Part shown: one piece after another, positions 1 to 9,462 of the stretch
How the letters are laid out: each line of letters begins with the position of its first letter
How positions within the stretch are numbered: position 1 is the first letter of the stretch
Origin: Mobilisporobacter senegalensis
GTDB lineage: Bacteria > Bacillota > Clostridia > Lachnospirales > Lachnospiraceae
NCBI RefSeq assembly: GCF_003752155.1
Contig: NZ_RJVG01000001.1
Location: 1 to 64,000 of the forward strand
Reading direction: 5' to 3'
DNA length: 64,000 nt
Made by a program: the position numbers and the translations under genes
Notes under the pieces: model-generated
What the model saw: the letters and a program-made list of their open reading frames with translations, nothing else
Databases searched by the model: none
Told to the model about the DNA's origin: nothing

Positions 1-30
1 GTATTGAAAATACATTTTTCATAAGGAGAA

Positions 31-52
31 AGCACCAGAAAAATCTGGTGCT
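31..52. other. Short hairpin at left edge
   Basis: AGCACCAG and CTGGTGCT form a perfect 8-bp stem with a 6-base loop. The plus side is followed by AATGTTT and not by a T run, so it is a poor plus-strand terminator; the minus side is followed by TTTCTCCTT. It may be the 3' end of a transcription unit outside the window. Confidence 0.4.
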
Positions 53-104
53 AATGTTTAAAGTTTATAAGGACATTATCAAAAACCCTTGACAGTATAA
101 ATTA

Positions 105-171
105 TTTTTAATTTTATTGACTCTGATTGATTTTTAATTTTATTGACAATAAATATATGACTATATTATAT
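105..171 (+). promoter_or_regulatory. Candidate promoter with 17-bp direct repeat, upstream of lipid kinase
   Basis: TTTTTAATTTTATTGAC occurs twice, at 105-121 and 131-147, with a 26-bp period. The second copy runs into TTGACA (143-148), and a weak -10 (TTATAT, 166-171) follows at 17 bp. Another TTGACA lies at 89-94. The repeat could be a regulator site or stacked promoters; the -10 match is weak. Confidence 0.4.
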
Positions 172-223
172 TTATTGAAAAGGTTCCATTAAAAAGAAGG
201 TTTACGTAGAAAGCGAGACAGAC

Positions 224-1147
224 ATGTATCATTTTATTATTAATCCAAAATCACGCACAGGGAACGGACTTAAAGTCTGGCATATTGTACAGGCTGGGCT
301 GGACGAAAAGAAGGTCCATTATGCCTTTCACTTTACACATTATGAATATCATGCCACTAAACTAGCCACTCAAATATGTAATACATATAAAGGGATTAAA
401 AATATCATAGTTCTTGGCGGAGATGGAACAATGAATGAAGTCATTAATGGTATAGATAATTATAACGAAGTTATTCTCGGTTATATTCCTTCCGGTTCAA
501 GCAATGATTTAGCTAGAGGTCTAAAGATATCCAATGACCCATTAATAGCATTAGACAGAATACTTACCGGGAAACATTTTGAATATGTAGACCATGGAAT
601 CATTCAGACACCATCCCAAACAAAGCTGAGAAAATTTGCAGTAAGCATGGGCATTGGATTTGATGCCAGTGTTTGTTTTGAAGCATTAAACTCAAATATA
701 AAAATCATTTTGAATAAACTTCGCCTTGGAAAGCTTACTTATCCTGTCATAGCCATTAAAAATTTAGTGAAGCATACCCCTTCAGATATTCACATTATTG
801 TAGATGGAATTGAGAACTATCATTTTAAAAAGGTTTTTTTTATTGCCAGTATGATTCAAAAATGCGAAGGCGGAGGACTGATAATGACACCAAATGCCAG
901 CTATCAGGATCAGAAATTATCTGTGTGTGTAATCTATGATATCCCTAAGATTAAAGCACTTGTTTTATTACCTTCTCTATTTATAGGAAAACAACACTTA
1001 TTCAAAGGTGTAAAAATATTTGATGCCAAAACAATTGAAATCAAGGCAGATAAAAAAATGTACGTACATACAGATGGAGAATATTATGGAATTCATGACC
1101 ATATCGTAGCAACCTGCACAAAGGACCAGATCCGAATGTTTTTATAA
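224..1147 (+). CDS. Diacylglycerol/lipid kinase (DagK/YegS-type)
   Basis: This 307-residue cytosolic enzyme should transfer phosphate from ATP to a lipid hydroxyl, such as diacylglycerol recycled from lipoteichoic acid synthesis or another lipid. The N-terminal catalytic domain opens with the IINPKS strand and carries the family ATP-binding motif GGDGTMNEV near residue 65, followed by GYIPSGSSNDLARGL, which also fits. The C-terminal half has the beta-rich second domain ending in a TDGE motif typical of the family. The ATG has no strong ribosome binding site, but the protein starts where family members do. It is monocistronic on the plus strand and convergent with the repair operon. Lipid substrate cannot be read from sequence. 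Confidence 0.85.
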   Translation: MYHFIINPKSRTGNGLKVWHIVQAGLDEKKVHYAFHFTHYEYHATKLATQICNTYKGIKNIIVLGGDGTMNEVINGIDNYNEVILGYIPSGSSNDLARGLKISNDPLIALDRILTGKHFEYVDHGIIQTPSQTKLRKFAVSMGIGFDASVCFEALNSNIKIILNKLRLGKLTYPVIAIKNLVKHTPSDIHIIVDGIENYHFKKVFFIASMIQKCEGGGLIMTPNASYQDQKLSVCVIYDIPKIKALVLLPSLFIGKQHLFKGVKIFDAKTIEIKADKKMYVHTDGEYYGIHDHIVATCTKDQIRMFL

Positions 1148-1179
1148 AATAGTATGCTTATAGTTATTGCACCCACTTA

Positions 1180-1222
1180 AAAATGCACCTTATATGAAAG
1201 TATGAACTGACATTTAAGGTGC
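1180..1222 (-). terminator. Terminator of the dinG-sbcDC operon
   Basis: GCACCTTATATG (1185-1196) pairs with CATTTAAGGTGC (1211-1222). On the minus strand the stem is followed by ATTTTT, so it ends the operon. It may also slow plus-strand readthrough from the lipid kinase. Confidence 0.7.
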
Positions 1223-1249
1223 CTTTCAATTACATTTAAGTAGAATTCT

Positions 1250-1852
1250 TTAAATTTTCACTCCTAATTCTCTTAAATCTTCCACTGCCTTTTCAAATTT
1301 TTCTACTTTTACGGTATGAAAGCCCAGCTCTTTTGCCGATTCAAGATTATCTTCCCTGTCATCCAGGAAAACTGCTTCTTGGGGATCAATATCATATTTC
1401 TTTATTAGTGATTGATAAATTTCCGGTTCCGGCTTTATCTGTTTCACTTCATAAGATATCACTCCACCATCTACATATGGATAGAAACGAAAGGATTCTT
1501 TTAAGGTTTCATAATTCGTTCCAAAATTGGATAGCAGATACACCTTATAACCATTTGCCTTCAGGCCTTTCACAAAATCTTCAGAATAATCATATTCTAC
1601 CACCAGCTTAGAGACATCTTCAAATAATTTCGTGATTTCTTGTTTCATGCCGGGATCTTTGCTGGCACATAACTGGATAAGTTCATGGGTACTTAAAATT
1701 CCCCTGTCCTGTTCTCCCCAATACTCTCCTAATACAGTCGCTTTGCTTATTCTTTCTCTGGTCTCTTTATCATAACCACATTCCTCTAAATATTCCTTCC
1801 AACAAAAATCAGCAAGTACTTGCCCAATATCCAGTATAATTGTATTAATCAT
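1250..1852 (-). CDS. HAD-superfamily hydrolase (YihX-like)
   Basis: 200-residue haloacid-dehalogenase-fold phosphatase. Motif I is LDIGQV near residue 8, with the second aspartate of DxD replaced by Gly, a pattern seen in YihX-like sugar-phosphate phosphatases and dehalogenase-like members. Motif II is LSNFG, motif III KPEPEIY, and motif IV FLDDREDN. The helical cap lies between motifs I and II (subclass IA). It is the last gene of the minus-strand operon, 22 bases after sbcC and just before the terminator. Function in the repair context is unclear; it may simply be a housekeeping phosphatase. Substrate unknown. Confidence 0.8.
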   Translation of the reverse strand: MINTIILDIGQVLADFCWKEYLEECGYDKETRERISKATVLGEYWGEQDRGILSTHELIQLCASKDPGMKQEITKLFEDVSKLVVEYDYSEDFVKGLKANGYKVYLLSNFGTNYETLKESFRFYPYVDGGVISYEVKQIKPEPEIYQSLIKKYDIDPQEAVFLDDREDNLESAKELGFHTVKVEKFEKAVEDLRELGVKI

Positions 1853-1874
1853 CTGCTTATCTCCTTTTATCTGA

Positions 1875-4800
1875 TCACACTACTTTGATTTTACTGCCAG
1901 TATTACATTTTTCTACAATAATCTGGCTATCGATTCTTTCTTTTAGTTCATTAACATGGGATATAATTCCAATCAAACGATTATGTTCTGTAAGAGAAGT
2001 TAGGGTATCCAATGCCTGATCTAAAGATTCCGTATCGAGAGAACCAAATCCTTCATCGATAAATATGGTATCAATCTGAATACCTCCTGCGTTGTTCTGA
2101 ACAATATCAGATAATCCTAATGCCAAAGCTAATGCCGCTTTAAAGGATTCACCTCCAGATAATGTTTTTACCGAACGTTTTTTCCCTGTATAATTATCAA
2201 GGACCTCTAAATTAAGACTATCTGTTGTTCTGGCATCCGCTACTTTGTCTACTTTAAGCAATTCGTATCTGCCATTGGTCATTGTAGATAATCTTTGATT
2301 TGCAGCCATAATAATATCTTCAAAATAGGAAGCCAGTACATATTGTTCAAAAACAAGTCTTTCTTTATTATAACCTCTGGTGACATTGTCAAGGTCTTTT
2401 ATAACACCATATTCTACTTCTAATTCCTTTTTCTTCTCAAGGTTTATTTCCATTGATCCAGTCAGTTTCTGATTCCCGGTGATTCTTGAAATAATTCTTT
2501 CTTTTCCATCCCGCAAATTTTTCTGGTCAATTTCCAACTGCTCCAGTAAACTTCTTAACCCGTCTACATCAACATGGCTCTCCTCTCCCACCTGTTCTGA
2601 TAGAGCTATTTTTGTCTTTTCCATAGACTGAAGTTGTTCATAATATTCTTTGATTTGATCAGATAGTCTTTCCATTTCCTCATTGGAACGGATTGACCTC
2701 TTATACTCTTCTTCCGTCTGAAACATATTCTCTTCCAGAGATTTTAAGAACCTGCATTTTTTTGTATTAATTTCACCTTGTAATACTTCATATTCGTTCT
2801 CACTGTTGGTTAATAGCGTCTGATTACTTAGCAGCCGGGATTGTAGTAGCTCATAATTTTCTTTTGCTACCCGGATTTCTTCTTTAAACTCAATAATCTT
2901 AGCCTTTAACTCCTTCATCTGATTTTGAATTTGTTCCTTGATGTTTATCTCATTTCCCTGTATTTTGGAAAAATGTTTTGATAACCGTAAAATTAATTGC
3001 TCTATGTTTCCTTTTAATACATCCAGTTCACTTTTCCTTTCATTATAAATGAATGTATTTTCTTTTCTTCGTTCCAATATTTCAGCCAAAGAATCATCCA
3101 GTTTATCCATTTCTTTTCTTAAATCTGCTTTTCGGTTCTTACATAAAGTAAATTCCTTAAGTTTCTTCTCAAGATTTTTTATATAATTTAAATGTTCCTC
3201 CCTCCTAGTCACCAGCAATTCTTTTGTATTGTCATTCTCCATAGATTCAAAGGGTATATCTAATTCTACAAGAAGCTTTTCTAATTGTTTCATAATACTA
3301 TCAACCTCTGTTCTTTTTTTAACAGTTCTTTGATATGTATTATCAAAATCTTCTTTTTTCTTCTCTAATTTTTTATTTAACTCTTCTAATTCTCTCTCAT
3401 CGGGTACTGCCTCTGAAATTTTAGCAACATAAGGGTGTTCTAATGATCCACAGACCGGACATGGTTCCTTTTCTTTTACCATCTTTGCCACAATACCTAC
3501 AATTGCATTTTTGTAAGACTCTTCTTTACTCTCATAAATATGTCTTAAATCTTTTAATCCACTATTGGCTTTTTCATATATTTCCTGGAAAGAGATAAGC
3601 TTTTCTCTTTCAACAAACAGATTGTTGATAAGATTTATTGCATCCTGATAGATTCTATCCCTGGTTTCCCCGATTTGCTGCAGTAGATGAATTTCACCAA
3701 TATGCTGTTCAATATTCTGATAAGAATCATATTCCTTCTCAAGTTCGATTTTTAATACTTTTTTCTCTTCTTCTAAAACACTAAGATCTTCTTCTTTTCT
3801 TTCAATAGAATGAATCTCTTCTTCCAATATAGCAAGTTTATCCTGAATCTTTATTAGTTCTTCAATTAAAGGCAGATACCCTTCTAATATAATGTTTTCA
3901 TTCTGAAAATCTTCAATGGAAGTTTCTTTTTTCAATGCCTCCTCATATTGTTCCTTACTTTTTTTAACTTCTCCTTCTAAATCAATAATGGAATCTTTAA
4001 GCAAGCTTATCTTATCAGATAGACTGATGTATTTTAAAAGAGCGTCCTGATAGATACTTTCATCTGCCCTGACTTTTTCAGCATTAAAAGCTTTCGCCAG
4101 AACAGTTTCCATAGTTTTTATCTGGTCTTGTTCTTTTAATTTGCTGCTCATAAGTAAAGTTACCTGGTTTAACTTATCTATATTATAATTTAATTGTTCT
4201 CCCTTTGTAATGGAAGTAATTAATTCTTTGATTTGTTTATCCAGATCAGACAACTCTTTCTCTTGATTACAAAGTGATTTTTTATCCATCTGAATATACT
4301 CTTTGGAAGCATTTATAATACTTTCATAATTATAGTTTGAGGCATTACATAAATGATATAAATCTTCATTCTCTCCTGTATCTATTAAATGAATTGCTTC
4401 ATCCACTTTATGTCTGTATTCTTCTATCTGCCTGTACAAAGTTTTTGCTTTGTCCGCTAATAGATACTGTAACTTCTCATATTGATTGGTTTTAAAGAGA
4501 TTTCTTAAAATTTCAACACGATCTTTTGAATGTACCAGTAATTCAAGGAACTCTCCTTGTGCGATCATAGCAATCTTTTTAAACTGCTCATAATTGATCC
4601 CCATAATTTCATTCATTTTTCGATTCACATCATTCAGATTTACAATTGGAGGATCGTCGCTAATGGACAGCTCCGCTGTCTCATTGGAGGTGGTAAAACC
4701 ATCTCCTCTTTTCTTAGGTCTTAAATATTTTGGTGTTCTTAGAATCTTATACTCTATTCCTTTGTGTTGAAAAATCAGCTCTACATATGTATCAATTTCA

Positions 4801-5018
4801 GGAGATGCAAAATCACTTCTTACTGTGGTTTTCTCTCTCGTTTTACCACTTACATCTCCGTAAAGAGCAAATGATATGGCATCAAATATTGTAGTTTTTC
4901 CCGCTCCGGTAGGACCGGTAATAAGAAACAATCCATCATTATAAAATTTAGTAAAATCTACAACTGCTCTTTCAGGGTAGGATCCCCATCCACACATTGT
5001 CAATTGTACGGGTTTCAT
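1875..5018 (-). CDS. sbcC: Exonuclease subunit SbcC (Rad50-like ATPase)
   Basis: 1047-residue SMC-like ATPase that partners with SbcD to cut DNA hairpins and blocked double-strand ends. Walker A (GPTGAGKTT) is at residues 35-43. Two long coiled-coil arms flank a zinc-hook CPVCG near residue 519, and the C-terminal half carries the signature LSGGESF near residue 955 and Walker B IDEGFGSLD near 990. Length and order match the family. The start MKPVQLTMCGWGSY is the family start, with an AAGGAGG site lying inside the end of sbcD. It overlaps sbcD by 4 bases, so translation is probably coupled. All key motifs are present. Confidence 0.97.
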   Translation of the reverse strand: MKPVQLTMCGWGSYPERAVVDFTKFYNDGLFLITGPTGAGKTTIFDAISFALYGDVSGKTREKTTVRSDFASPEIDTYVELIFQHKGIEYKILRTPKYLRPKKRGDGFTTSNETAELSISDDPPIVNLNDVNRKMNEIMGINYEQFKKIAMIAQGEFLELLVHSKDRVEILRNLFKTNQYEKLQYLLADKAKTLYRQIEEYRHKVDEAIHLIDTGENEDLYHLCNASNYNYESIINASKEYIQMDKKSLCNQEKELSDLDKQIKELITSITKGEQLNYNIDKLNQVTLLMSSKLKEQDQIKTMETVLAKAFNAEKVRADESIYQDALLKYISLSDKISLLKDSIIDLEGEVKKSKEQYEEALKKETSIEDFQNENIILEGYLPLIEELIKIQDKLAILEEEIHSIERKEEDLSVLEEEKKVLKIELEKEYDSYQNIEQHIGEIHLLQQIGETRDRIYQDAINLINNLFVEREKLISFQEIYEKANSGLKDLRHIYESKEESYKNAIVGIVAKMVKEKEPCPVCGSLEHPYVAKISEAVPDERELEELNKKLEKKKEDFDNTYQRTVKKRTEVDSIMKQLEKLLVELDIPFESMENDNTKELLVTRREEHLNYIKNLEKKLKEFTLCKNRKADLRKEMDKLDDSLAEILERRKENTFIYNERKSELDVLKGNIEQLILRLSKHFSKIQGNEINIKEQIQNQMKELKAKIIEFKEEIRVAKENYELLQSRLLSNQTLLTNSENEYEVLQGEINTKKCRFLKSLEENMFQTEEEYKRSIRSNEEMERLSDQIKEYYEQLQSMEKTKIALSEQVGEESHVDVDGLRSLLEQLEIDQKNLRDGKERIISRITGNQKLTGSMEINLEKKKELEVEYGVIKDLDNVTRGYNKERLVFEQYVLASYFEDIIMAANQRLSTMTNGRYELLKVDKVADARTTDSLNLEVLDNYTGKKRSVKTLSGGESFKAALALALGLSDIVQNNAGGIQIDTIFIDEGFGSLDTESLDQALDTLTSLTEHNRLIGIISHVNELKERIDSQIIVEKCNTGSKIKVV

Positions 5019-6169
5019 AAAAGCCCACCTCCTTCAATATCATCAATCAGAGATGTCATGACTGCTTTTCTTTCCTCATCAAATTCCTGTTCTGTTACCG
5101 ATTCATAGAACTCTCTATAAATTTCTAAAGTCGATTTATTCTTTATGTGTTCTGTCTTAGTTGTTATCATATCATTCTTTTTAATATTTTTCTCTAAAAT
5201 AAGCTGCATTACGTTGGGATATACACTTCTCAGGGTACCAATCGGATCAATTAATTCTTCCTGATTTGTCAGCGTCACTTGAAGATAATCCCCGGTATCC
5301 GCCATAGAATAAACCTCTTTCGACATTAACTCTTCTAATTTTCCCTTCACTTTTCTAAGATCATGAAGTGGCTTTATTTCTCTTGTACGAAGCTCAACAT
5401 TTCCCTTCTCTTTTAATTCAATCACTGTTACCGATTTCTTATGAAATACTTCCGAGAAAGAATATTTTAGCGGTGACCCGGCATAACGAACCGTATCCCT
5501 TCCTATTTTCTGTGGACCATGAATATGCCCTAAAGCTACATAATCAAATCCATCAAACAGAGACACATCTATATTATCTGTGCCTCCCACACTAATACGG
5601 GTCTCAGAATCTGAAAGTTCCGGCTCTTCTCCAAGATTTGTAACAAAATAATGAGTTACTAATAGATTTCTTTTACTTTTATTTAAATCTATGGTATTAA
5701 GTATTGCTCTTACACTGTCTTCATAAGATACCATTTCTTCCTTCTCTAATATATGTTTTACAACAGGAGGTTTTAAATATGGTACTAAATATATATTTAT
5801 CTCTCCATATTCGTCATGAAAACTGGCGCATTTTACTGTTCCGTCAAAAACACCGGCGATATAAAAATTCTTTTTCTCCAGAATACTGCTTGCAAAAGAC
5901 AATCTCTCTGGTGAATCATGGTTTCCACTAATTAAAAGTATGGGAATACCTTCTTTTATCAGTTCACTTACAAACTGGTCAAAAATAGCAACTGCCTCTG
6001 AAGGCGGAATATTTCTATCATATACATCACCTGCAATAATCAGCCCGTCCGCTTTTTCCTCTTTTGCTATCCTGGCGATCTGCTTTAAAGCATATTCTTG
6101 ATCTTTTAACATACTAAATTCATTTATCACCTTACCAATATGTAAATCTGACGTATGAATTAATTTCAC
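5015..6169 (-). CDS. sbcD: Exonuclease subunit SbcD (Mre11-like nuclease)
   Basis: 384-residue metallophosphoesterase, the nuclease half of SbcCD. Metal-binding motifs appear in order: TSDLHIGK (residues 6-13), GDVYDRN, SGNHDSPER, THYF, and GHIHGPQ. The C-terminal region holds the capping domain and the part that contacts SbcC. It follows the phosphatase gene by 4 bases and overlaps sbcC by 4, so the three genes are likely translated from one mRNA. The protein acts in the cytoplasm on DNA ends and palindromes. Confidence 0.97.
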   Translation of the reverse strand: MKLIHTSDLHIGKVINEFSMLKDQEYALKQIARIAKEEKADGLIIAGDVYDRNIPPSEAVAIFDQFVSELIKEGIPILLISGNHDSPERLSFASSILEKKNFYIAGVFDGTVKCASFHDEYGEINIYLVPYLKPPVVKHILEKEEMVSYEDSVRAILNTIDLNKSKRNLLVTHYFVTNLGEEPELSDSETRISVGGTDNIDVSLFDGFDYVALGHIHGPQKIGRDTVRYAGSPLKYSFSEVFHKKSVTVIELKEKGNVELRTREIKPLHDLRKVKGKLEELMSKEVYSMADTGDYLQVTLTNQEELIDPIGTLRSVYPNVMQLILEKNIKKNDMITTKTEHIKNKSTLEIYREFYESVTEQEFDEERKAVMTSLIDDIEGGGLL

Positions 6170-6173
6170 TAAA

Positions 6174-6833
6174 TCACCCCCTAAGGATAAGTTCTTTTAG
6201 TTCCCTGGGATTCTTAATTATAACATGAGCATGATTCTCTTCCAGCTCTTTCCTATCACGAAATCCCCAAAGAACTCCAACAGTATACATTCCTGAAGCA
6301 TTTCCTGTCTGCATGTCTACATTGGTATCACCAACATAGATGCATTCCAAAGGATTTACTGAAAGTTTTGATGCTACCAGCAAAGCCCCTTCCGGATCTG
6401 GCTTTTTGGCGATTCCTTCCTGCTGCCCCAATATATAATCAAAAAGATCCTTCCCATATAGGCTCTCAACTACGGTAACCGCCCTGTCATGAGGCTTATT
6501 GGTAAGCACCGCCAGTTTCATTCCCTTAGACTTCATATACTCTAAAGTTTCTTTCATATCATCATATGCCTTTACCTCATAAGTACAATATTCTTCAAAT
6601 ATTTCTTTATAAAGTACCAATGCTGTATCATAGTGAATATACTCCTTATCTCCTGCTGCATATAGTGCCCTTTTCACAAGTGTATCTACACCATCCCCTG
6701 CATAATAGTTGTATTCTTCTATCGGTCTTTCCATAAGCCCGCATTTCACTAATGCTTTATTACATGCCACTGCGATAGATATTACCGTATCGGCGATTGT
6801 TCCATCCAAATCAAATATTGCTGCTTTATACAT
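6174..6833 (-). CDS. HAD phosphatase (phosphoglycolate phosphatase-like)
   Basis: 219-residue HAD subclass IA phosphatase. Motif I is DLDGT at residues 8-12, with a helical cap after it; then come LTNKPHD (motif II), KPDPEGA (motif III) and YVGDTNVDM (motif IV). This set matches Gph/PpaX. The reading frame overlaps the helicase by 8 bases and is 4 bases from sbcD. Gph removes 2-phosphoglycolate formed during repair of 3'-phosphoglycolate DNA ends, which would suit a repair operon. That link is inference; a pyrophosphatase-type role (PpaX) is also possible. Confidence 0.8.
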   Translation of the reverse strand: MYKAAIFDLDGTIADTVISIAVACNKALVKCGLMERPIEEYNYYAGDGVDTLVKRALYAAGDKEYIHYDTALVLYKEIFEEYCTYEVKAYDDMKETLEYMKSKGMKLAVLTNKPHDRAVTVVESLYGKDLFDYILGQQEGIAKKPDPEGALLVASKLSVNPLECIYVGDTNVDMQTGNASGMYTVGVLWGFRDRKELEENHAHVIIKNPRELKELILRG

Positions 6834-9303
6834 AGTTATCCTCCAATTCTTCCTGTACCCAAAACTCTTTTAAAATATCTTCCATGGAAAACCTGTCTAC
6901 TGTTGTATTAGGGTACCATTCTCTTGGGAAAAGAGATTGGTACTGTTTATTAAGAAATCTGTCATCTAAAAGCAAAATTGCTCCTTTATCATCCATTGTT
7001 CTTATCACCCTGCCGGCTGATTGCAATACTTTATTCATTCCATTATACAGATAGGCATATTCAAACCCTTTAGAAGTCCTTTCTTCAAAATAATTCCGAA
7101 AAAGTTCTCTTTCATTGCAGACCATGGGAAGCCCGGTTCCTACAATCACTGCTCCTATAAGCCTGTCCTGTTTTAAGTCAATTCCTTCACTAAAGATGCC
7201 TCCCATAACACAGAAACCCATACGGATTACCGATGGATTCACAGTAAAACTATCCAGAAATTCTTCTTTTTGTAATTCTGTCATGTTACTTCTTTGAATG
7301 ACTATTTCCAGAGATGTTTCCATATTCTCTTTATCATTTATGACAAATTCTCCATTTTCCTTTTCTTCCATTTGTCCTTCAAGCAGACTAAAGACCTGAT
7401 TCATCATCTGATAAGAAGGAAAAAACGCTAAGTAGTTACCTGTTTTTGCTTTGGCAAAGGTAAAAATATATTCTAATATCCTTTGATATTCTTCTTCACT
7501 TCTTCTGGTATACTTTGTACTTACATCTTTTGCAATCATAATCAGACGATTTCTTGTGTCAAATGGAGATGGTGTATAAATTGCATAATCTTCTTTCACA
7601 CCACCAAGCTGGTATTTATAGTAATCTATGGGCAATAAAGTGGCTGAAAAAAACACTGCACTTCTTCCCTTTTCTAAGCATCTAAGCAAATTCGTAGACG
7701 GATCCATACATTGCAACCGTATCCGAAAACCCTCTGTTTCATCATAATCGTTATATATTACATATTTCTCATCTAAAAGTTCAAAAATATTTAAAAAATG
7801 TCTCACATCAAAATATAATTGTAACACTTTCTCTCTTTCATCAAAGGCTTTAAATTCCTGGAGAAATTCATCATATTCACTGGCAAGCCCCAAAAGATGC
7901 AGCACGACCTCATTAATATTATCAACTACTTCAAAATCGTCACATTCTCTTTTTAATTTCAGAAGATCTTTGTTGCATATTTCTAATTTTTTCTCTAATT
8001 TATGGCTTTTCCCTTTTATAATCCTCTTACATTCTAAGATATGATCCTTAAATATCTGTGCACTATACATTTCTCTGGCCCTATCCACTAAATTATGAGC
8101 CTCATCAATCAAAAAAGTATAGTCATTTTTCTTTTCATTCACAAAAAAACGTCTTAAATATACATTGGGATCAAACGCATAATTATAATCACAAATAATA
8201 CTATCCGCCCATAAAGTTACGTCCAGACTCATCTCAAATGGACAAACTTTATATTTGGCAGCATAAGAAACAATCAGATCTCTTGTAATATCCCCTTCAT
8301 TGGTTAATAAATCATAAACAGCGTCATTTACCCTGTCATAATGGCCTTTCGCATGTTCACATGCCACCGGATTACAGTCTATCTTATCTAAAACACAAAT
8401 CTTATCTTTTGCTGTGATAGTTACAACTTTCATATTCAGTCCATGATTTGCCAATATCCGGTATGTTTCTTCTGCAACTGTTCTTGTAATTGTTTTTGCA
8501 GTAAGATAAAATATCTTGCTGGTAAGCTCTTCCCCCATGGCTTTCACTGCAGGAAAGACTGTTGAAATCGTCTTTCCTACCCCCGTAGGCGCTTCGATAT
8601 AAACTTTTTTATTACGTATGATAGTACGGTAAACATCCGTTACTAATTGTTTTTGCCCTGATCTATATTCAAAAGGGAACTCTAAGCCTCTTATGGTTTC
8701 ATTACGAGTCTGAATCCATTTATATTGCCAGATTACCCATTTCCCAAATTCCTGGATTAATTCGTCAAACCATTTCTTAAGATCTATATAATCATATTCT
8801 TCTTCAAAATATTTCACAGCTTTGGTATCCATATTACAATAAGTCATCCTGACACCAATTCTGTCTAAGTCATTTTGATTTGAATATATATATGCATAAC
8901 ACTTGGCCTGAGCCATGTGTACCCTGATTGGCTCTTTTATAAAAGACAATTCCTGATACACTCCTTTTATCTCATCTATAACAATCCCTGGTTTTAATAG
9001 TTCCGTATCCATAGTATTAAAAGAAGTTTCTTCACAGTGTATAATTCCATCTGCTCTTCCTTCTACTTGTACCATGATTTCATGTCCATCCTGCATCAAT
9101 GGCACTTCTATACTTAAAGGAACTTCTGCATCATAATTAGAACCCATCTGTTTTTGAAGCATTCGATGGATCTTACTGCCTTCTCTCATTGCATCCGTAT
9201 CTGCACCTCCTGCGACCCGATTGTCAAGGTCACCAGAACGGAGGATAAATTCTACAAGATTTCTTACTGATATTTTAATTATATTGTCTTTTATTCGATA
9301 CAT
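6826..9303 (-). CDS. DinG/XPD-family ATP-dependent DNA helicase
   Basis: 825-residue superfamily 2 helicase. It begins with a PD-(D/E)XK-like region (residues about 1-190, with DGIIHCEE and IDEIKGVYQ), then Walker A APTGVGKT near residue 238 and the DEAH box IDEAHN near residue 400. Between them lies a Cys cluster (C in ICVLD, CNPVAC, VCPFE) that fits the 4Fe-4S domain of XPD/DinG. The C-terminal motifs SAGRVIR and EGIDL complete the helicase core. It is the first gene of the operon. The N-terminal nuclease-like domain makes it resemble the DEAD_2 plus nuclease type found in Clostridia. Likely acts on forked or R-loop DNA. Confidence 0.88.
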   Translation of the reverse strand: MYRIKDNIIKISVRNLVEFILRSGDLDNRVAGGADTDAMREGSKIHRMLQKQMGSNYDAEVPLSIEVPLMQDGHEIMVQVEGRADGIIHCEETSFNTMDTELLKPGIVIDEIKGVYQELSFIKEPIRVHMAQAKCYAYIYSNQNDLDRIGVRMTYCNMDTKAVKYFEEEYDYIDLKKWFDELIQEFGKWVIWQYKWIQTRNETIRGLEFPFEYRSGQKQLVTDVYRTIIRNKKVYIEAPTGVGKTISTVFPAVKAMGEELTSKIFYLTAKTITRTVAEETYRILANHGLNMKVVTITAKDKICVLDKIDCNPVACEHAKGHYDRVNDAVYDLLTNEGDITRDLIVSYAAKYKVCPFEMSLDVTLWADSIICDYNYAFDPNVYLRRFFVNEKKNDYTFLIDEAHNLVDRAREMYSAQIFKDHILECKRIIKGKSHKLEKKLEICNKDLLKLKRECDDFEVVDNINEVVLHLLGLASEYDEFLQEFKAFDEREKVLQLYFDVRHFLNIFELLDEKYVIYNDYDETEGFRIRLQCMDPSTNLLRCLEKGRSAVFFSATLLPIDYYKYQLGGVKEDYAIYTPSPFDTRNRLIMIAKDVSTKYTRRSEEEYQRILEYIFTFAKAKTGNYLAFFPSYQMMNQVFSLLEGQMEEKENGEFVINDKENMETSLEIVIQRSNMTELQKEEFLDSFTVNPSVIRMGFCVMGGIFSEGIDLKQDRLIGAVIVGTGLPMVCNERELFRNYFEERTSKGFEYAYLYNGMNKVLQSAGRVIRTMDDKGAILLLDDRFLNKQYQSLFPREWYPNTTVDRFSMEDILKEFWVQEELEDNYV

Positions 9304-9397
9304 AATGGTTCCTGCCTAATTCATATCCTAAATACATTTACATCATAGCAGATTACATAAATAAAGTCACTATCAGATTGGGGACTTCCCAGGTATT

Positions 9398-9432
9398 AAA
9401 AAACACCACCATAGGTATTCCCTACAGTGGTG
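9398..9432 (-). terminator. Intrinsic terminator after the Arg/Asn/Gly-repeat gene
   Basis: CACCAC...AGG (9404-9413) pairs with CCT...GTGGTG (9421-9432) with a 2-base internal mismatch. On the minus strand the stem is followed by six T residues (9403-9398). Confidence 0.85.
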
Positions 9433-9462
9433 CAATCAAGTGAAACTTATTTATCAATATGA

